Positions 17,100 through 29,855 of a DNA stretch of 64,000 nucleotides are shown here, piece after piece (within the stretch, counting starts at the first letter, position 1; each line of letters starts with the position of its first letter). Below the pieces are notes generated by a model. That model did no database searches, had not been told where the DNA came from, and worked only from the letters and a program-made list of their open reading frames with translations. Position numbers and translations under genes: made by a program. The stretch comes from Cucumis sativus (taxonomy: Eukaryota > Streptophyta > Magnoliopsida > Cucurbitales > Cucurbitaceae), in assembly GCF_000004075.3 (NCBI RefSeq), contig NC_026661.2, positions 1,612,001-1,676,000 on the forward strand, read 5' to 3'.

Positions 17100-19800
17100 A
17101 TGTAATTAAACAAAGTATTAAAAAATACAACAGGAAGATAGATAAACAACCAAAAGTTAAAAACATAATCGAAAGACCTAAATCAAAGAACAAACAAGTA
17201 GTACATGTGTAATGATTAAAAAAAATACGGAACCGTTACCTGAATTTTGTTCAACATTAGTAGTGTTTTTAGCAAGTTTCTATGCCTAAATGTTACTTGA
17301 ATTTTGTGTTTAATCTCGAGTCAATTCACTTTTATCGATAAAATTTGTACTATACTGTGTAAATATTTTTATTCATTCGGTTATATTTAATGATTTTTCT
17401 TTTAAAAATCTCTTTTATTTTTCTAACTAAATTTCAAAATACTATAATTTTATCCTTTAAATTTGATTCCTATTTAGTCTAGTTTACACTTTTTTTTTCT
17501 TCCAAAATACCATCCTTAGTGTTAATTTCTACCGATTAATTGTAAATAATATACAAAATTGTAAGAATTAAAATTTTTATGAAAATCTCCACTGGTTTTC
17601 ATTATTTTGGAATTTTGTGTCACAAACCTACAAAATGAAACTATTTATAGATAATTTAATAAGTATGAAATGAATTTCATGACTACTAAGAATTGATATC
17701 TTCAAGACACATGACAAAGACGTTGGATGATAAAGGAAGTGACACGTGGCTATGGACACAAGTATAGTGGGACATCTATTTTTAATAATATTTATACTAC
17801 TCTTTTTAAATATTCATTACGTATCTGAAATATGATCGGTTAAAACCTTACTAGAAAAAAAAACTCAATCAAAAGTATATATTTCATATAATTTATACAC
17901 TTGCAAAAATACAATTTACTCCTTACAGAGACATCACTTGAGATCTCTGAGTTGCTGCATTCTAAAGTCATCTCCAACTTACTTTTCATTTGTAAAAATA
18001 TTGTTTGAAAATTATAATTATATTAATTAAATTGCTAATGTCTATGCTATAATTTCCTATATGAATTGCATATGCTTCATATCATATGTTTTGTAATGAT
18101 GACATTGTGAAGAAAATGTACCCATTTTTTAGAATCAATGCATGAATGCTTTTTAAATTTAACATTGTACTGGTTCCTCAATTAGTAATTTGAGTTTGCG
18201 TAGAAATATGAAAATGTGATTTGATCTCTAATTCTCTCTTCTGAATATTTGTATATACTTCACTCCAGATATAAGCTACTTGAATGTTCTTGAAGTTGAA
18301 GTTTAAGAAAAGTGTTTCAAATCTTCAAAAGATACAAGATTCCAAGAAGCATTCAACTGCTTTAATAAATAGGGAGCTCTCTTTCCTTTTATTTTTTTTT
18401 TAAAGTCTTTAATTCATAAACTCGTTAGACAAAAAGAAACTCTCTTTTTATAGAGTTTCCAAAGAACCAATAAAGCCTTTCAACTTCGATGGTCATTTTG
18501 CGCATCAATTAGATTTTGAGGTTTGTTTGTCTTTAGACCAAAATAAGTTTTTTCCTTTTAATACGATGAACCCAATGCTTATTTAGTCTAATGGTCATGG
18601 TAAAAAATAAGTAGGTATATATCGGAATCCTCTAATTCTTTTTCTTCAATTTTAAATTGATATAGATGTCAACTTTTACATAATTCTAAATTTAATAATT
18701 CTTCTTTATTTTATGGTGAATTTGAAAAATGACATATTAAAAATTCACTTAGGGATCCTAATAAAATGCCTTAATATATACATGAAAAATTTGTAAATAA
18801 AAATAATAAGACTAAATCTAAAATTCTATATTTTTTATAAATATTTTAGTTCAGATAAAATTGTGAATATAAGGAGGGTTATATAAATTAATATAATTAT
18901 GAGTTAAAAATTGAATTTGTAAGATACAAAATTGAGTGCTTATTTATTTATTTTATTAAAAAGAAGAAAAATAAAAATAAAAGCCCCAATATTGAAGGAG
19001 AGTTTATGTGACCGACAGTGTGTAGAACTCACCATTGGACACACCACCTTTCCTTCATAATAACACTTAATTGGACATATCATATCGTATCATATCATAT
19101 GAAACGGATCTTAATTATTCACAAATTTCTTCCCATTATATTCAATCCCCTCACCGACACTCACTCTTTCTTTTTACACCCTTTTTTTTTATATTCAAAG
19201 TATAGAAAAGTACCTTATATAATTTAAAGGAATTATAATTAAATTAAGTCTGACTTGATTCTTAAAAATTATTAAAAACAAAACTCAAATGTTGTTGGTA
19301 ATTAATACATAGATCTCCAAAAGCTAAGAGGAAGAATATGAAAATACTAAAATAACAAAAAGAAAAAGTGTGGAGAAGAAAATATAGTATTGGATGACGC
19401 AAGAAAGAAAAATAGTAACAATTAGAAGCAAAGGAATTTTGCGTTACTTATACCCAAAAAGAAAAAGCAAAGTAGAAATTCATTATGTACTTCAAACTCT
19501 TTCATCTCCCTTCTTAATTGAATTTGCAACGAAGATCTCTATAATCTCTCTGTTCTTCTTCGTCTCAAATGAGCGTTTTCTGAGTTATCCAATCAAGCCA
19601 AGAACGATCGAAGAAGCAAACAACATGACACCCATCAACAACGTTACTACATTTTTGCCAAATCCGAACTGGGATATATTTTTTTTTTCTTTCTGTCCTG
19701 AATCTAGCTTGGAATTATAGAGCAGCATATTATTCAATAAGATCATAAGAGCCTGAATTTCATGATCGATTATACGGTGGTGTGTGTATATAGCACGCTA
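17100..19800. other. AT-rich spacer
   Basis: No supported gene. Several short frames occur by chance in AT-rich sequence. A tandem run CATATCGTATCATATCATATG lies near 19077-19100. The last few hundred bases, with many A-rich runs, form the 3' flank of the minus-strand gene at 19807. Confidence 0.5.
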
Positions 19801-19806
19801 AGATTA

Positions 19807-20298
19807 TTATTTCACTCCGTCATCGAAATTCTTCGAGTAATTAACCGAATCGTATTTAAAAGTTTGAGGAAGACCGACGCGATCAGATCGAATGAGTTTA
19901 CGGAACTCAGACCTAACTTTATAGAAAAGATGTTTGAATTTGAAACTACCTCTGGAGGAATAAGTAGATCCAAGAGCTTTAGTAGTTTCTTCATGATCAT
20001 CGTTGTCGTTCATCTCCAGATCTCTAGCGAAGGCAGCTTTACGAGAGAGGATCCAGGACCATCCCCAATCCCACCACTTACGGAGAGAAGTACGGGTGAA
20101 ATCGCGCATTGAGGACATGGATTTGGATCTGGGAAAGGACCAGGAAGTAAGGGGAGAAGAAATAGGGTGGATCTTGAAGGAAATGGAAGAGAGCCTCCGG
20201 CGTAGGGTTTGAGTGGAATATTGGTGTGGTTGGGAGAGAGGGAGAGCGTCGTTGAGAGGGGGAGTGGGTAGAAATCTCCGCCCTGGAATGGAAGTCAT
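19807..20298 (-). CDS. Small intronless protein of unknown function
   Basis: A 163-residue frame on the minus strand, from ATG at 20298 to TAA at 19807. Composition is far less AT-rich than the flanks. The N-terminal 60 residues are rich in Pro, Ser and Arg. A central block with three Trp in WWDWGWSWILSRK is striking, followed by an acidic patch (MNDNDDHEE) and a C-terminal block with FYKVRSEFRKLI and a Tyr-rich end (KYDSVNYSKNFDDG). I recall similar plant-only hypothetical proteins with the Trp-rich and VRSEFRKL blocks, but no function. No signal peptide or clear membrane segment is seen. A frame on the opposite strand over the same region is a shadow. Confidence is based on composition and recognisable conserved-looking blocks. 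Confidence 0.75.
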   Translation of the reverse strand: MTSIPGRRFLPTPPLNDALPLSQPHQYSTQTLRRRLSSISFKIHPISSPLTSWSFPRSKSMSSMRDFTRTSLRKWWDWGWSWILSRKAAFARDLEMNDNDDHEETTKALGSTYSSRGSFKFKHLFYKVRSEFRKLIRSDRVGLPQTFKYDSVNYSKNFDDGVK

Positions 20299-20349
20299 AG
20301 CGGAGGAGGGTGATGATCGGAGGAGGGTGAGAGAGGGAAAGAGAAGTGA

Positions 20350-23300
20350 TCAGAATTGAAGAGAAGTGTTTGGGGGAAAAGAGAGAGTGTTCTTATTCGG
20401 TTTTTGGCGGGGGGGTGGGGTTGAATATGATTATCGTGGGCCCCCAACTACTTCTCAAATCTCAAATCTCACTCCCAATTTCTTCTTTTAAAATAACCAA
20501 AACAAAACAAAAATAAATTAATAAAGGATAATATATATATATATATATATAATAAGATAAAGACAAATTATTTCGTCGAGGGCATAACTCAATTAGCACT
20601 CGTATAAATGATTTTTTGTCCTCGTATTGATCCATGACAAAGTTTAAATTTATTAGCTTATGAAAATTTAGACTTACATTGTTCTATGTCAAAGTTTAAG
20701 GGACTGTTTGGAGCAAAAAAAACTATTTAAAAATCTTCAATTGGTTACAGTAAACACTGTTTCAAACATCTTCAATTTTTCTACACTTTTACTATTTGAC
20801 AATCATCATTTTTCTAAAGTTGTCATTTAGAGTAAAAACTATCTAAGACTATAATAATCACAGGAAATACTATTTAAAAGTTTTCAATTAGCTACCCTAA
20901 ACATTATTTTAAAACTTCTTATTTACTATTTGACAATCATATTTTTTTTTATTCTTTGCTTACAATATTTATTATTTTCTTATCAAACTAAAATAATCTA
21001 TAAATAAAACACATATTATTATAATTCAAACTAAAATAATATATACCCCAAACAAAAATCATAATCTAAGACTATAATAACTTAGCTCGTTCTTCCAAAT
21101 TAATGTTGCTTACACCACTTTTGAAAAAATAACGAAAAATAACTATGTGTCATTGTTAGAAATTAGAATGTACTAAAGGCATGTTAATTATTCATATTGT
21201 TTCTATCGCAATTTTAATGAGCATGAAATTTAGGTCATTTTGGTACTTCACACTCTAAGGCTATTCGTTTTTTTCTCCCATTGTTGCTACTAAGGGCTCC
21301 TCCTCTACTCTTTGCAGTCTCGTTCAACTAATTTAATATGATAGTATTCTCATGCTCGGTCTCTTTCTCTTACCTATATTGCTCTCTTGTTGATGTGTGT
21401 GCTCGTAGTACTCATGCATCGCTTATTTGAACTCTCATCAATGGTGTGTGAGAAACAATATAAATAATTAAATGTTGTTAGTGTGAATTAACGATTATAG
21501 ATTTTCATTTCTTGTTATGAGAAAAAAATAGAAGAAACGACATTGACTAACTCAAAGTTTTGGTCATTTGTAAGAAAATTTCATAAGTAGTGATTTCTTT
21601 TTTCTTTTTTGAATATTTGATCTAATTATAGATGAGTTTGGTTTAGAGTTTCAAGATATATTATTCTAATTCTAATATGTGAGAATAGGTTTAAAATGTC
21701 TCCGAGTAATTTTCTAATTTATTATTTTAAATGTTGATATGACGCTTTTTTTAAATGGTCTTTTTCTCTCTCCTCCTTGAACTCGACCACTCTTACTCCT
21801 CTATTCCTCTCTAATTATTTTTTTCAATATAGATTTCAACAAATATCCTTGAACTTTTCTCTTTGTTTAGAAAAGAACTATGTACTTTACAAACGTGTAA
21901 TATCACCGTTCAATTTTCACAAGTGTTTCATAAGTGCTCAAACCTATTCTAGTAGTATAAATTCTTCAGAATTTTGAACAGAAATCAGGATCTAAAACTA
22001 TGTTTTCATCACCTAAATTGATGTGGTGAACCAAATATCCATTCTATATCACTTACCATACCTTTTATATCTCAAATTTCATCCAAACAATTTCTTCTTG
22101 TTAAAGGTATATCTAAAACGTTTATGAAAATAAGGGCTAATATTGCAACTCTTAAAAGTTTTAGGGTATTTTTTAATCGCATAACAAATTTCAAGATATT
22201 TTTCATAATTTAACATTATTTTTGCATTAAAAATTTCATATATATAATATTTAAGATATTTCAAAATTTCATCAAGCTATTATAAAAACTTGAAAACTAA
22301 AAATATAAATTTAAAATCTTAGGTACTAAGTACTGTTATATATGAAAATTCGATAATTAGAATGATTGAATTTTTATAATGGTAATGTGAGGATCACAAA
22401 ATTCAAACATCTAATTTATACACTTGTTTATAACTATTTTTTTCGATGACACTAGAAATAGTGTCTTGTACACAAATATGGAGTCGAGTCAATGATTCAA
22501 CCTTTCAATCCCTACCTATCGTGGAGGAGAAAATTAGTACTCATTTTCGTGCTTTCTTTAACATTGAAGTTGAACACACTTTTTTAACATTGTGATTGTA
22601 AAACTTTAATAAAAATTACCTCCAAAAGCCAATAGGCTTCAATTTCGATTTGAATTAATATTGGACGGATTTTGATTGTTGACCATTAATTTTGAACAAA
22701 AATCTAATTTTGCCAGCTAAAATATAAGTTTCATGATTAAAGTGTACATAAAGTAAAGTTATAAGTTTACTCCTTAAATTTTTAATTGTCTCTCTAATTG
22801 CTTTTTCAATTGAGTTAAAGTGTATAATACATCTATAGTCATTATTTTTATATCTAAAACACTTAAAATATTTGACATTCTTTACAAAAAAAAATTACTA
22901 AAATTGTAAGTTATAAATTGATTTGAGCATCTAATAGGATCTTACGTTTTTAATTTTATGTCAATTAAATCCATAAATTCTTAAAATAATATAATGGCTA
23001 GAAGGAACAAACACTTTTTCAAGTTTAAGAATCTATCGAACAAATTTTAAAGATACAAATCAAGAAATTCATTGAACTTTATATACATGTGCGAGCATGA
23101 ACCAATAACATGTGATGTAACAATACTTCGTCTTTAAAAAGAAAAAGAGATTTTATGAGACGAATGAGAAGAAATTGGTGTGAACTTGAGGAGACAGAGC
23201 ATTATCTAAGTTTGTGAAAATATTGCAATGAGCATTTCAATTAAAGAGGTTAATAGCCATAAATTTCTGATGGCAGTGTTTTGAGATGGAAGATGACAAT

Positions 23301-24550
23301 ATTTATGAGCCCAGCCTGGTGAACTCCATTATTTTTTTTTTCCAGGGGACCATTCGCATTTATTATTTATTCTTCCATTATTATTATTATTATTATTATA
23401 TATACGTACATGTATGTATGTATATATATATATAGTCATAATCATTAAAAGAAAAAGAACAATAAACGGTCTCCATGCTATATATATATATATATATATA
23501 TATATTAATATCATAACAGTAGGCTTATCAACTAAAAAATTAGTGAATAAATGGTCTTTTTGATCAACTGATCAACGTAAGTTTAAAAACCATATAGTCA
23601 TGTTCCTAAGCTAAAAAACAGTTTAATTTAGTCTCAAAATGAGGTCATATTGAACGAAGATACTAATGTGAAGAAAAAAGAACAAGAAAAATCTCGTCCG
23701 AAAAAGATGACACACACGCTACTTCTCTTATGGTTCTTAATTAGCTTTCATCAAAATAGGTTTTTTCTAATCTTTGCTAGCATCAACAAAATTTTCTCGT
23801 GTTCTTTTCAATAATTGCCAATTCGTCCTTTTTCCTCTCGCTCCCTCTGTTACCCACTCTTCGCTCTTGGTTTTGTTACCTACACTTCCACTTTCTCACT
23901 TATTTTTAAATATTGAATGCTACAAATCATGAGTGTGGCTATAGAAATCACGACCAACTAAAGCAACATTTGTCGTAAAACACGAACAAGAAAACTTCCA
24001 AAAGATTTGAAGGATAGCTCATAGATTAAGGCATGAATCTCATTTGAAGATTCCATGATTCCACACCTTACTCCAACACTGTTGTACCAAAAAAAAAAAA
24101 AACTAAAATAAAATGTTCATTACCTTGTAAAGTGCTTCACAAGGATAGGAAAGTAAATTGGAAGGTTGACCTAAGTAGCAATCATATGTAGCTTTTCCAA
24201 TCTTTATATGGACTCCAGCCTGAAAGAACGAAGCCTTTGAACAGAAATGAAGGACAACAAACATGTGTTAATAAGAATAAATAATTTCCCACTGTTTCAA
24301 CAGAGCTTTATCTAAGAACATTCTCACATATATTTCTATGCTAAAATGAACTGTGGTTATAACTTTTCCCAAATTCTTTTGCCAATGCCTGACTTCCTCC
24401 TCCTTCCCCCCACAGAAACCAAAACCACAAAAACAGTTGCGTAAATATGTCTAGCCACATCGGCTTTGCGCCTGCAATATGAAAGGGTTGAAAATAAATT
24501 GTTGCCCAAATACCGAGTCCATACAATCCCATCTCCAGCACATCTATGTC
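20350..24550. other. AT-rich spacer with small repeats
   Basis: No supported gene. It holds a (TA)n run near 20529-20551, two diverged copies of a motif (AACTATTTAAAA ... TTCAATTNGNTAC ... TTTACTATTTGACAATCAT) near 20720-20815 and 20868-20940 that suggest a decayed repeat, (TTA)n and (TA)n runs near 23370-23430 and 23480-23506, and a SINE near 24010. The downstream end is the 3' flank of TGD2. Confidence 0.5.
24010..24102 (+). repeat. SINE copy with poly-A tail
   Basis: Box-A-like ATAGCTCATAGATTAAGGCATG is followed by a degenerate box B (AGATTCCATGATTCCACACC), then a CTGTTGTACC end and a run of 14 A residues. Similar heads (ATAACTCAATT) and TTGTACC tails recur elsewhere in the window, so this appears to be a tRNA-derived SINE family member on the plus strand. 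Confidence 0.5.
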
Positions 24551-24556
24551 TCATAG

Positions 24557-27500
24557 TTATAGTAGCCTGCTCAGAGATCTGATAAGTAGTTTTAAATTCC
24601 GTTTTGTTGCCTCGTCACCGGTGAATCCAAGAACTTCGGAGCTCAAACTCTGAAACATTGAGATAGAAAGGATAAACCAAAGAGAGAATTACAAAGATAA
24701 AGAAGTTGTAAAGAAGAGTGTTTTATCCACAGAGCATGTGTATATTGTACAGTGCATCGAAGCTCCCTTGATTAAGTTTGCTTGAGATGTGAGTCTCAAG
24801 CTTGATTTCCTTCTTTATTTTTAAAATTTTTCTAATCTTAAATAAAAGCTCTATTTTCTTAGATTTATTGTCTTACTATTCATCATGTATTAAAATTTTA
24901 TTTACATTTATTCATCATGTATTAAAATTTTATTTACATTTGTTTGTCTTTTACCCTTGTGCTCGAAGCTATCATATGCTTTAATGCACCAAAGGCTATA
25001 AAAAACACTGGTCGGAAAATCAAGAAGAGTTTGACTAATTAAGAACTCACCTCTACGTTCTTCAAAGTATGAATTAGAGTATAAATGGACTTCTGAAGCA
25101 GTTCTGTGTTCTCCGGGGTCAGAATGGATGCCTGCACGCTTCTGTAAAACAGTCTCAAAGAACGTGAGCATACATCATGTAAAAGAAATTCATAATAATT
25201 CACAAAATATATTTAAGTTTGGGATCAAAGGAATGGAAGAAATGAACCAAGTTAACAGAGGCATTCTTTCTTTTATTTCTGTTACATTTTTACAAGGAAC
25301 AAGGAATGTTCCTATGAAGTAACCAGAAACAGCCTAGAGTGTAGGTAAGTGTAAGGTACCTAGATAAGTATGGTATTAGGCAAGAGAGTATAATGGTATA
25401 ATGGTAGTATTGTTAGGCACCAAAGGTAGTTATGCGAGGTCTTTGTCCCACATTTTTTAGAACTGGATGACCAATGTGGCACTTAAAGTGTCTTGGCTCC
25501 CCCACTCCAATAGCTGGTTTTTGGGGTGTGGTTCTCCAAGGTGCTTAAGTACGTAACAATGGTATTAGAGCAGTTTGTAGATGTTTTGGACTGGAACCGG
25601 GGAAATGTTCTAATTGAGTGTGACCGAGTGAAGTACTGCGGGAGTAGCCGCTGAGACGTCGGCTTCCCGAGGATGGGATATTGTTAGGGACCAAGATAGT
25701 TATGAGATGTCTTTGTCCCACATTGGTTAGAATGGGATGACTAATATGGTACTTAAATGGCTTGGCTCTTCCACTTCAATAGCTGGCTTTTGGGGTGTGG
25801 TTCTCCAGGGTGCTTATGTACCTAACAGTAAGTTGCACAACATTACAATAAGAAGACACCAATTTGACAGTTGGATATGGCAGGAAAAGTTATGGTAAAG
25901 CTCTATTCACAGTTTCCTCGCTGTTATACCTCGAAGAAACTACTTATTTCAGCTATTTGGAAATTCAAAAAGCACAAGGTTAAAGTTTTTCCGTAGATGT
26001 AGACGCTTGGTAAAATGAACATTGTGGAGAATCCTCAAAGAAGCATAGAGGATGGAGTATTTTTGTTTCCTTTTCTTATTTCAAGGATATTTGTTCCGTA
26101 ATTGTTCTTTCAGCACAGATAATTGTTAAAAATTGCTAGAATATTTTCAAATTCACAAGTATTTTCATAAAAATGCTTAATGGAAAATTACTCACCATTT
26201 GTGGTTGGATTATTTATTGATGAAACTCACAAGTTTGACAAACGCTAGTTAAGCGGATGGAGAAGCATAAAAGAATTTTTGACAAAAAGAGCAAGGTTTC
26301 TCCAAGTCCAGTGATCTAGACTAGTCTCTAGGGAATTGTCAAAGGATTGAAAACTGTAGTACCTTTTCATTTCCTCAACAGTGGTGCTTTATTAGAAGAT
26401 TTGTGGCCATTCAGAAATCAAAACTTATCTAAATTAAAATTTTCGATATCGAACTTTAGAGTAGTTTACCTTAAATCTTCCGTAGCATGTGAAAGACTTC
26501 TAGTTAAGCTTTCAACTTCCTTTAGAAGACCACTGTCACGAACCTCAGCAAGCAAAGGTTGAACATCTTCAGCCATGGCTTGAATCTGAGACATCACTAC
26601 ATCAAATCAAAAGAATTTGAATGAGAAGATAATTAAATCTGTGGGACTATATATCTAACTCACCAAAATGGACAGACAAACAAGAGCCTAATACATTTTA
26701 ATAAAACAAATTCTTGGTTCCGTTCAAAGGCCGAATACCAGAACATCTAAAACAAGCACCCATTTTCTAGCCGCAACACAACTCATTTATGTCATAACTA
26801 TAAATGTTTTTATCATATTTGCTCTTTAAGAGTTTTTTTAGCTACAATACAGATTCTATGTAGTACGTACTGTATAGGTCAATCTAGAAGCCAAGCCTAA
26901 CAAATTATCAGATTCCATGGAATAGATGACTTACGAGTACTTCATAGCTCACTCATAATTTTTAAATAAGCTTTTCATCCTCTTTACGAAATCTGTAAAC
27001 ATGCCCTCTACGTAGTACGTACTGCATGGGTCAATCTAGAAGCCAAGCCTAACAAAATATCAGATTCCATGGAATTGATGACTTACGAGTATAACTCCTT
27101 ACTCATAATTTTTTAATAAGCTTTTCATCCTTTTAACGAAATCTGTAAACATGCCCTCTACGTAGTACATACTGTATAGGTCAATCTAGAAGCCAAGTGT
27201 AACAAAATATCAGATTCCATGGAATTGATGACTTACAAGTACTTCATAGCTCCTTACTCATAATTTTTTAATAAGCTTTTCATCCTCTTATCGAAATCTG
27301 TAAACATGCCCTCTACATAGTACTACTGTACAAGTCAATCTAGAAGCCAAGCCTAACAAAATATCAGATTCCATGGAATTGATGACTTACAAGTACTTCA
27401 TAGCTCCTTACTCATAATTTTTTAATAAGCTTTTCATCCTCTTATCGAAATCTGTAAACATGCCCTCTACATAGTACTACTGTATAGGTCAATCTAGAAG

Positions 27501-29155
27501 CCAAGCCTAACACAATATCAGATTCCATGGAATTCATGACGTAGGAGTACTTCATAGTTCCTTCCTCATAATTTTTTTTATAAGCTTTTCATCCTCTCAA
27601 CGAAATCTGTAAACATCCCCTAGAGCTACCAATATAATAAATTTTTATAATATTTACAAAATATAAACAATCACAACTTGAATAACTATTTGTCTAGAAA
27701 CCAAGCTAGCAAACAAAGATTAAAGCATGAAATTGTAAGGAGTCACACCTTTAAAAGCAAAGGCTTTGCTTCTTCAATAACCAAAGCAACTCGCTGGGCT
27801 AATAAAAATGTATTGGTAAGCCCTATTTCCTCTGCTTCCCGTCCAAGCCGAGTGAAAATTCCAACTAATGCATCCAAACTTACCCCTTGATATCCCTTAA
27901 TTTTCTGCTTATCACATAATATTAAGCCTTCTTGAATACATTCTGGATCAAGTGGTCCTGCAGAAGGAACTGGGATAGGATCCCGGGGAGTAATGTCAAT
28001 CATTGTCTCCATAAGAAGACCTGATTGGTTTACTTCAACCAATGAATTACGGGGTATAATTATTTTATCATCTTCAACCTGCAAGATGGGAGGTAGGTCT
28101 TATTTTGTGCATTAAAAAATGTTAAAGAAAAGAAACTCACGCCCATAGGCAAACTATTATGATGAAGATTACATGAACTACAGGCATATGCTGCAATGCT
28201 CATGTTAAAGCATTCTTAAAAGCTTTGATTATCAAGGAAATGAAAATGTCACTCTTTCTTTAGTTCTTTCTTCTCACACATCTTAGTCAATGAAATTTTA
28301 ATCTCTTTAAGTCAATGAGCAACCCTCTTCGTTCACAAGCTAAAAATAGGAATGATAAGAAGTGCTTTTGTTTCATCAAAAGTAAGTTTCAAGATTTTTA
28401 TAGTTTTAGTTAGATAATCAAAAGTGATTTTTAAAATTCTAAAAGCATGCAAAGTGCTTCTATGAGAAACAATTGTTAATGATTCTTCCCAAAAGTATTG
28501 ATAGAAAATGTGTTTTCATTTAAAAGCGTTTCTTTTTCAAACCCATCTCAAACACATCCTTCGTAAGACAAAACAGTATGTTCTAGTCAAACAGGGAAAA
28601 GGTATGAATAAGAAGCATACAGCATACCTCAACAACAGTCTCAATACACCTCAGGGAAGGGTTAACACGAATGACATTGCCTACAGTAACTCCTCTAATT
28701 CTTACAGGAGTTCCAACAGAAATGCCACTAGCCTGAGCAAACTCGAAGACAGCCAAGTATTTTCTAAATTTAGACCGTAGTTGAAAGCCTCTCAACCAAG
28801 CCAAACTGAGTGTGAGGAGTATAGCACCTGACACTAGGAACAACCCAACCCCACCTTCCCATATGCTCCTTTGACCGAACCCAAAATTACTCAAAGGACG
28901 CAATGTTTGCCTCCACACAGTACGAGGTACATCCAGAAAAAGGGAAAGTGGATTCCTTCTTTCTGAAGATGATGGGGGCTGACTATGACCAGCATCAGCA
29001 GATGTAGCCTTTATCTGCTTCACTTTTGATTTCAGACCCAATGGGAGATGATAAGAGTAAGACAACCTACTTGAAGATCTATGTGGAAGGGTAACCAAGG
29101 ATGAGGGTAACGTCACAGAACATGTTACAACCTGCACACGAATATCTCCCACCAT
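24557..29155 (-). CDS. TGD2: TGD2, substrate-binding subunit of the plastid lipid importer
   Basis: Phosphatidic-acid-binding MCE/MlaD subunit of the TGD1-2-3 ABC transporter, which brings ER-derived lipids into chloroplasts through the inner envelope. Exons 28628-29155, 27749-28078, 26470-26585, 25051-25141 and 24557-24649 join in frame into 385 residues; Arabidopsis TGD2 is about 381. A Ser-rich transit peptide covers roughly 1-60, one membrane helix lies near 101-123 (VGLFLVSGAILLTLSLAW), and the MCE domain follows (SGISVGTPVRIRGVTVG at about 143-159; IIPRNSLVEVNQSG early in exon 2). The C-terminal helical part ends LGFTGDEATKRNLKLL and SLSRLL, as in known TGD2. The start MVGD parallels the MIGN start I remember from Arabidopsis. 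An acceptor at 29172-29174 just before the ATG implies a leader intron reaching a first exon near 32.1-32.2 kb. Introns carry a TRIM and a large tandem repeat. Confidence 0.93.
24879..24943. repeat. 32-bp exact tandem duplication in TGD2 intron 4
   Basis: Two identical copies beginning TTCATCATGTATTAAAATTT sit head to tail, offset by 32 bases, in the last TGD2 intron. Confidence 0.75.
25411..25826 (+). mobile_element. TRIM (terminal-repeat retrotransposon in miniature)
   Basis: Two direct repeats of about 148 and 145 bp (25411-25558 and 25682-25826), each starting TGTTAGG and ending TAACA, flank an internal region of about 120 bp. Immediately after the first repeat comes a primer-binding-like GGTATTAGAGC, resembling the initiator-Met tRNA site used by plant LTR elements; a short purine-rich run precedes the second repeat. 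There is no coding capacity, as expected for TRIMs. All structural parts are present. The two LTRs differ at roughly one position in six, suggesting an insertion several million years old. No clean target duplication was seen. It lies in the third intron of TGD2. Confidence 0.75.
26851..27622. repeat. Tandem repeat, ~152-bp unit, five copies, in TGD2 intron 2
   Basis: The marker TCAATCTAGAAGCCAAG occurs at 26879, 27031, 27181, 27335 and 27489, giving unit lengths of 150-154 bases. Each unit also contains CAGATTCCATGGAATT and ATAAGCTTTTCATCCT and ends with AAATCTGTAAACAT. Copies are highly similar; the first is partial at its left edge and the last is somewhat diverged. The array fills most of the intron between TGD2 exons 2 and 3. 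Confidence 0.9.
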
Positions 29156-29459
29156 TTTTGCACAACAGCAACTGTAAAAGAAGATTTAAACAACTGCCTG
29201 AGGAAACATACAATTTTGGAACTATCAGCAGATAACTCAACTTAAAGAACAACATTTATTATTTTCCATTATTAACTTGATGTTGAAAAAGAACACCAAG
29301 TCATAGACAAGTCCACGTTCAGTTCAATGATCAAGAATGGCGCCCATAAATCAAAGCAGAGGTCATCATAAGTGAAAAATAGTGCAAGTAACTATCAAAG
29401 ATAGAGAAGGAAAAAACAGATTGGTTGCCAAGGAATGAAATAAAGTCTACTTAGATGAT

Positions 29460-29855
29460 TTAACTAGTTGGTCTAATTAAATGGAAAGTATATTTAAGAT
29501 CCATAAAAAGTTTCTGCAAGAACAAGCGAACAAGGACGTGAAACCATATATCAAGAGAAAAGTCATGATTGGTGGACAAATAAAGCATCTCATAAGCAAC
29601 AATGAAATAAGGAATCAAACAAGCAGCTTCAATTGTAGTGTAGGCTAAAACGCTTACTTTGACTTGGTTATTTAAAGTAAATGGTTCTACCATGTGAGCT
29701 CCATAAGTGAAAGTATTCAGCTTTGAATCAAAATAAGTTAAAGCACAAGTTGCTAATAAACCTATGACTACCAAGAAGGATAAAACCCCATGAACAGAAA
29801 AACTAGAATGTAAAAAGGAACTTTCTGTAACAGTCAGACTTTTAGTAACCTAGAC
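29460..29855 (-). other. Membrane-protein-like open frame in TGD2 leader intron
   Basis: A minus-strand frame stays open for about 130 codons (no stop from roughly 29855 to 29460). It has two or three hydrophobic segments: one around SFLVVIGLLATCALTYF, one around SVLAYTTIEAACLIPYFIV, and a weaker one near its end. Its amino acid make-up looks protein-like rather than random in AT-rich DNA, but I recognise no family, and no splice partners were found. It may be a captured exon or decayed gene piece. Confidence 0.3.

Noticed and set aside
19762-20212. Plus-strand frames over the 163-residue gene
   Set aside because: Antisense shadows; the minus strand carries the conserved-looking blocks and a complete frame.
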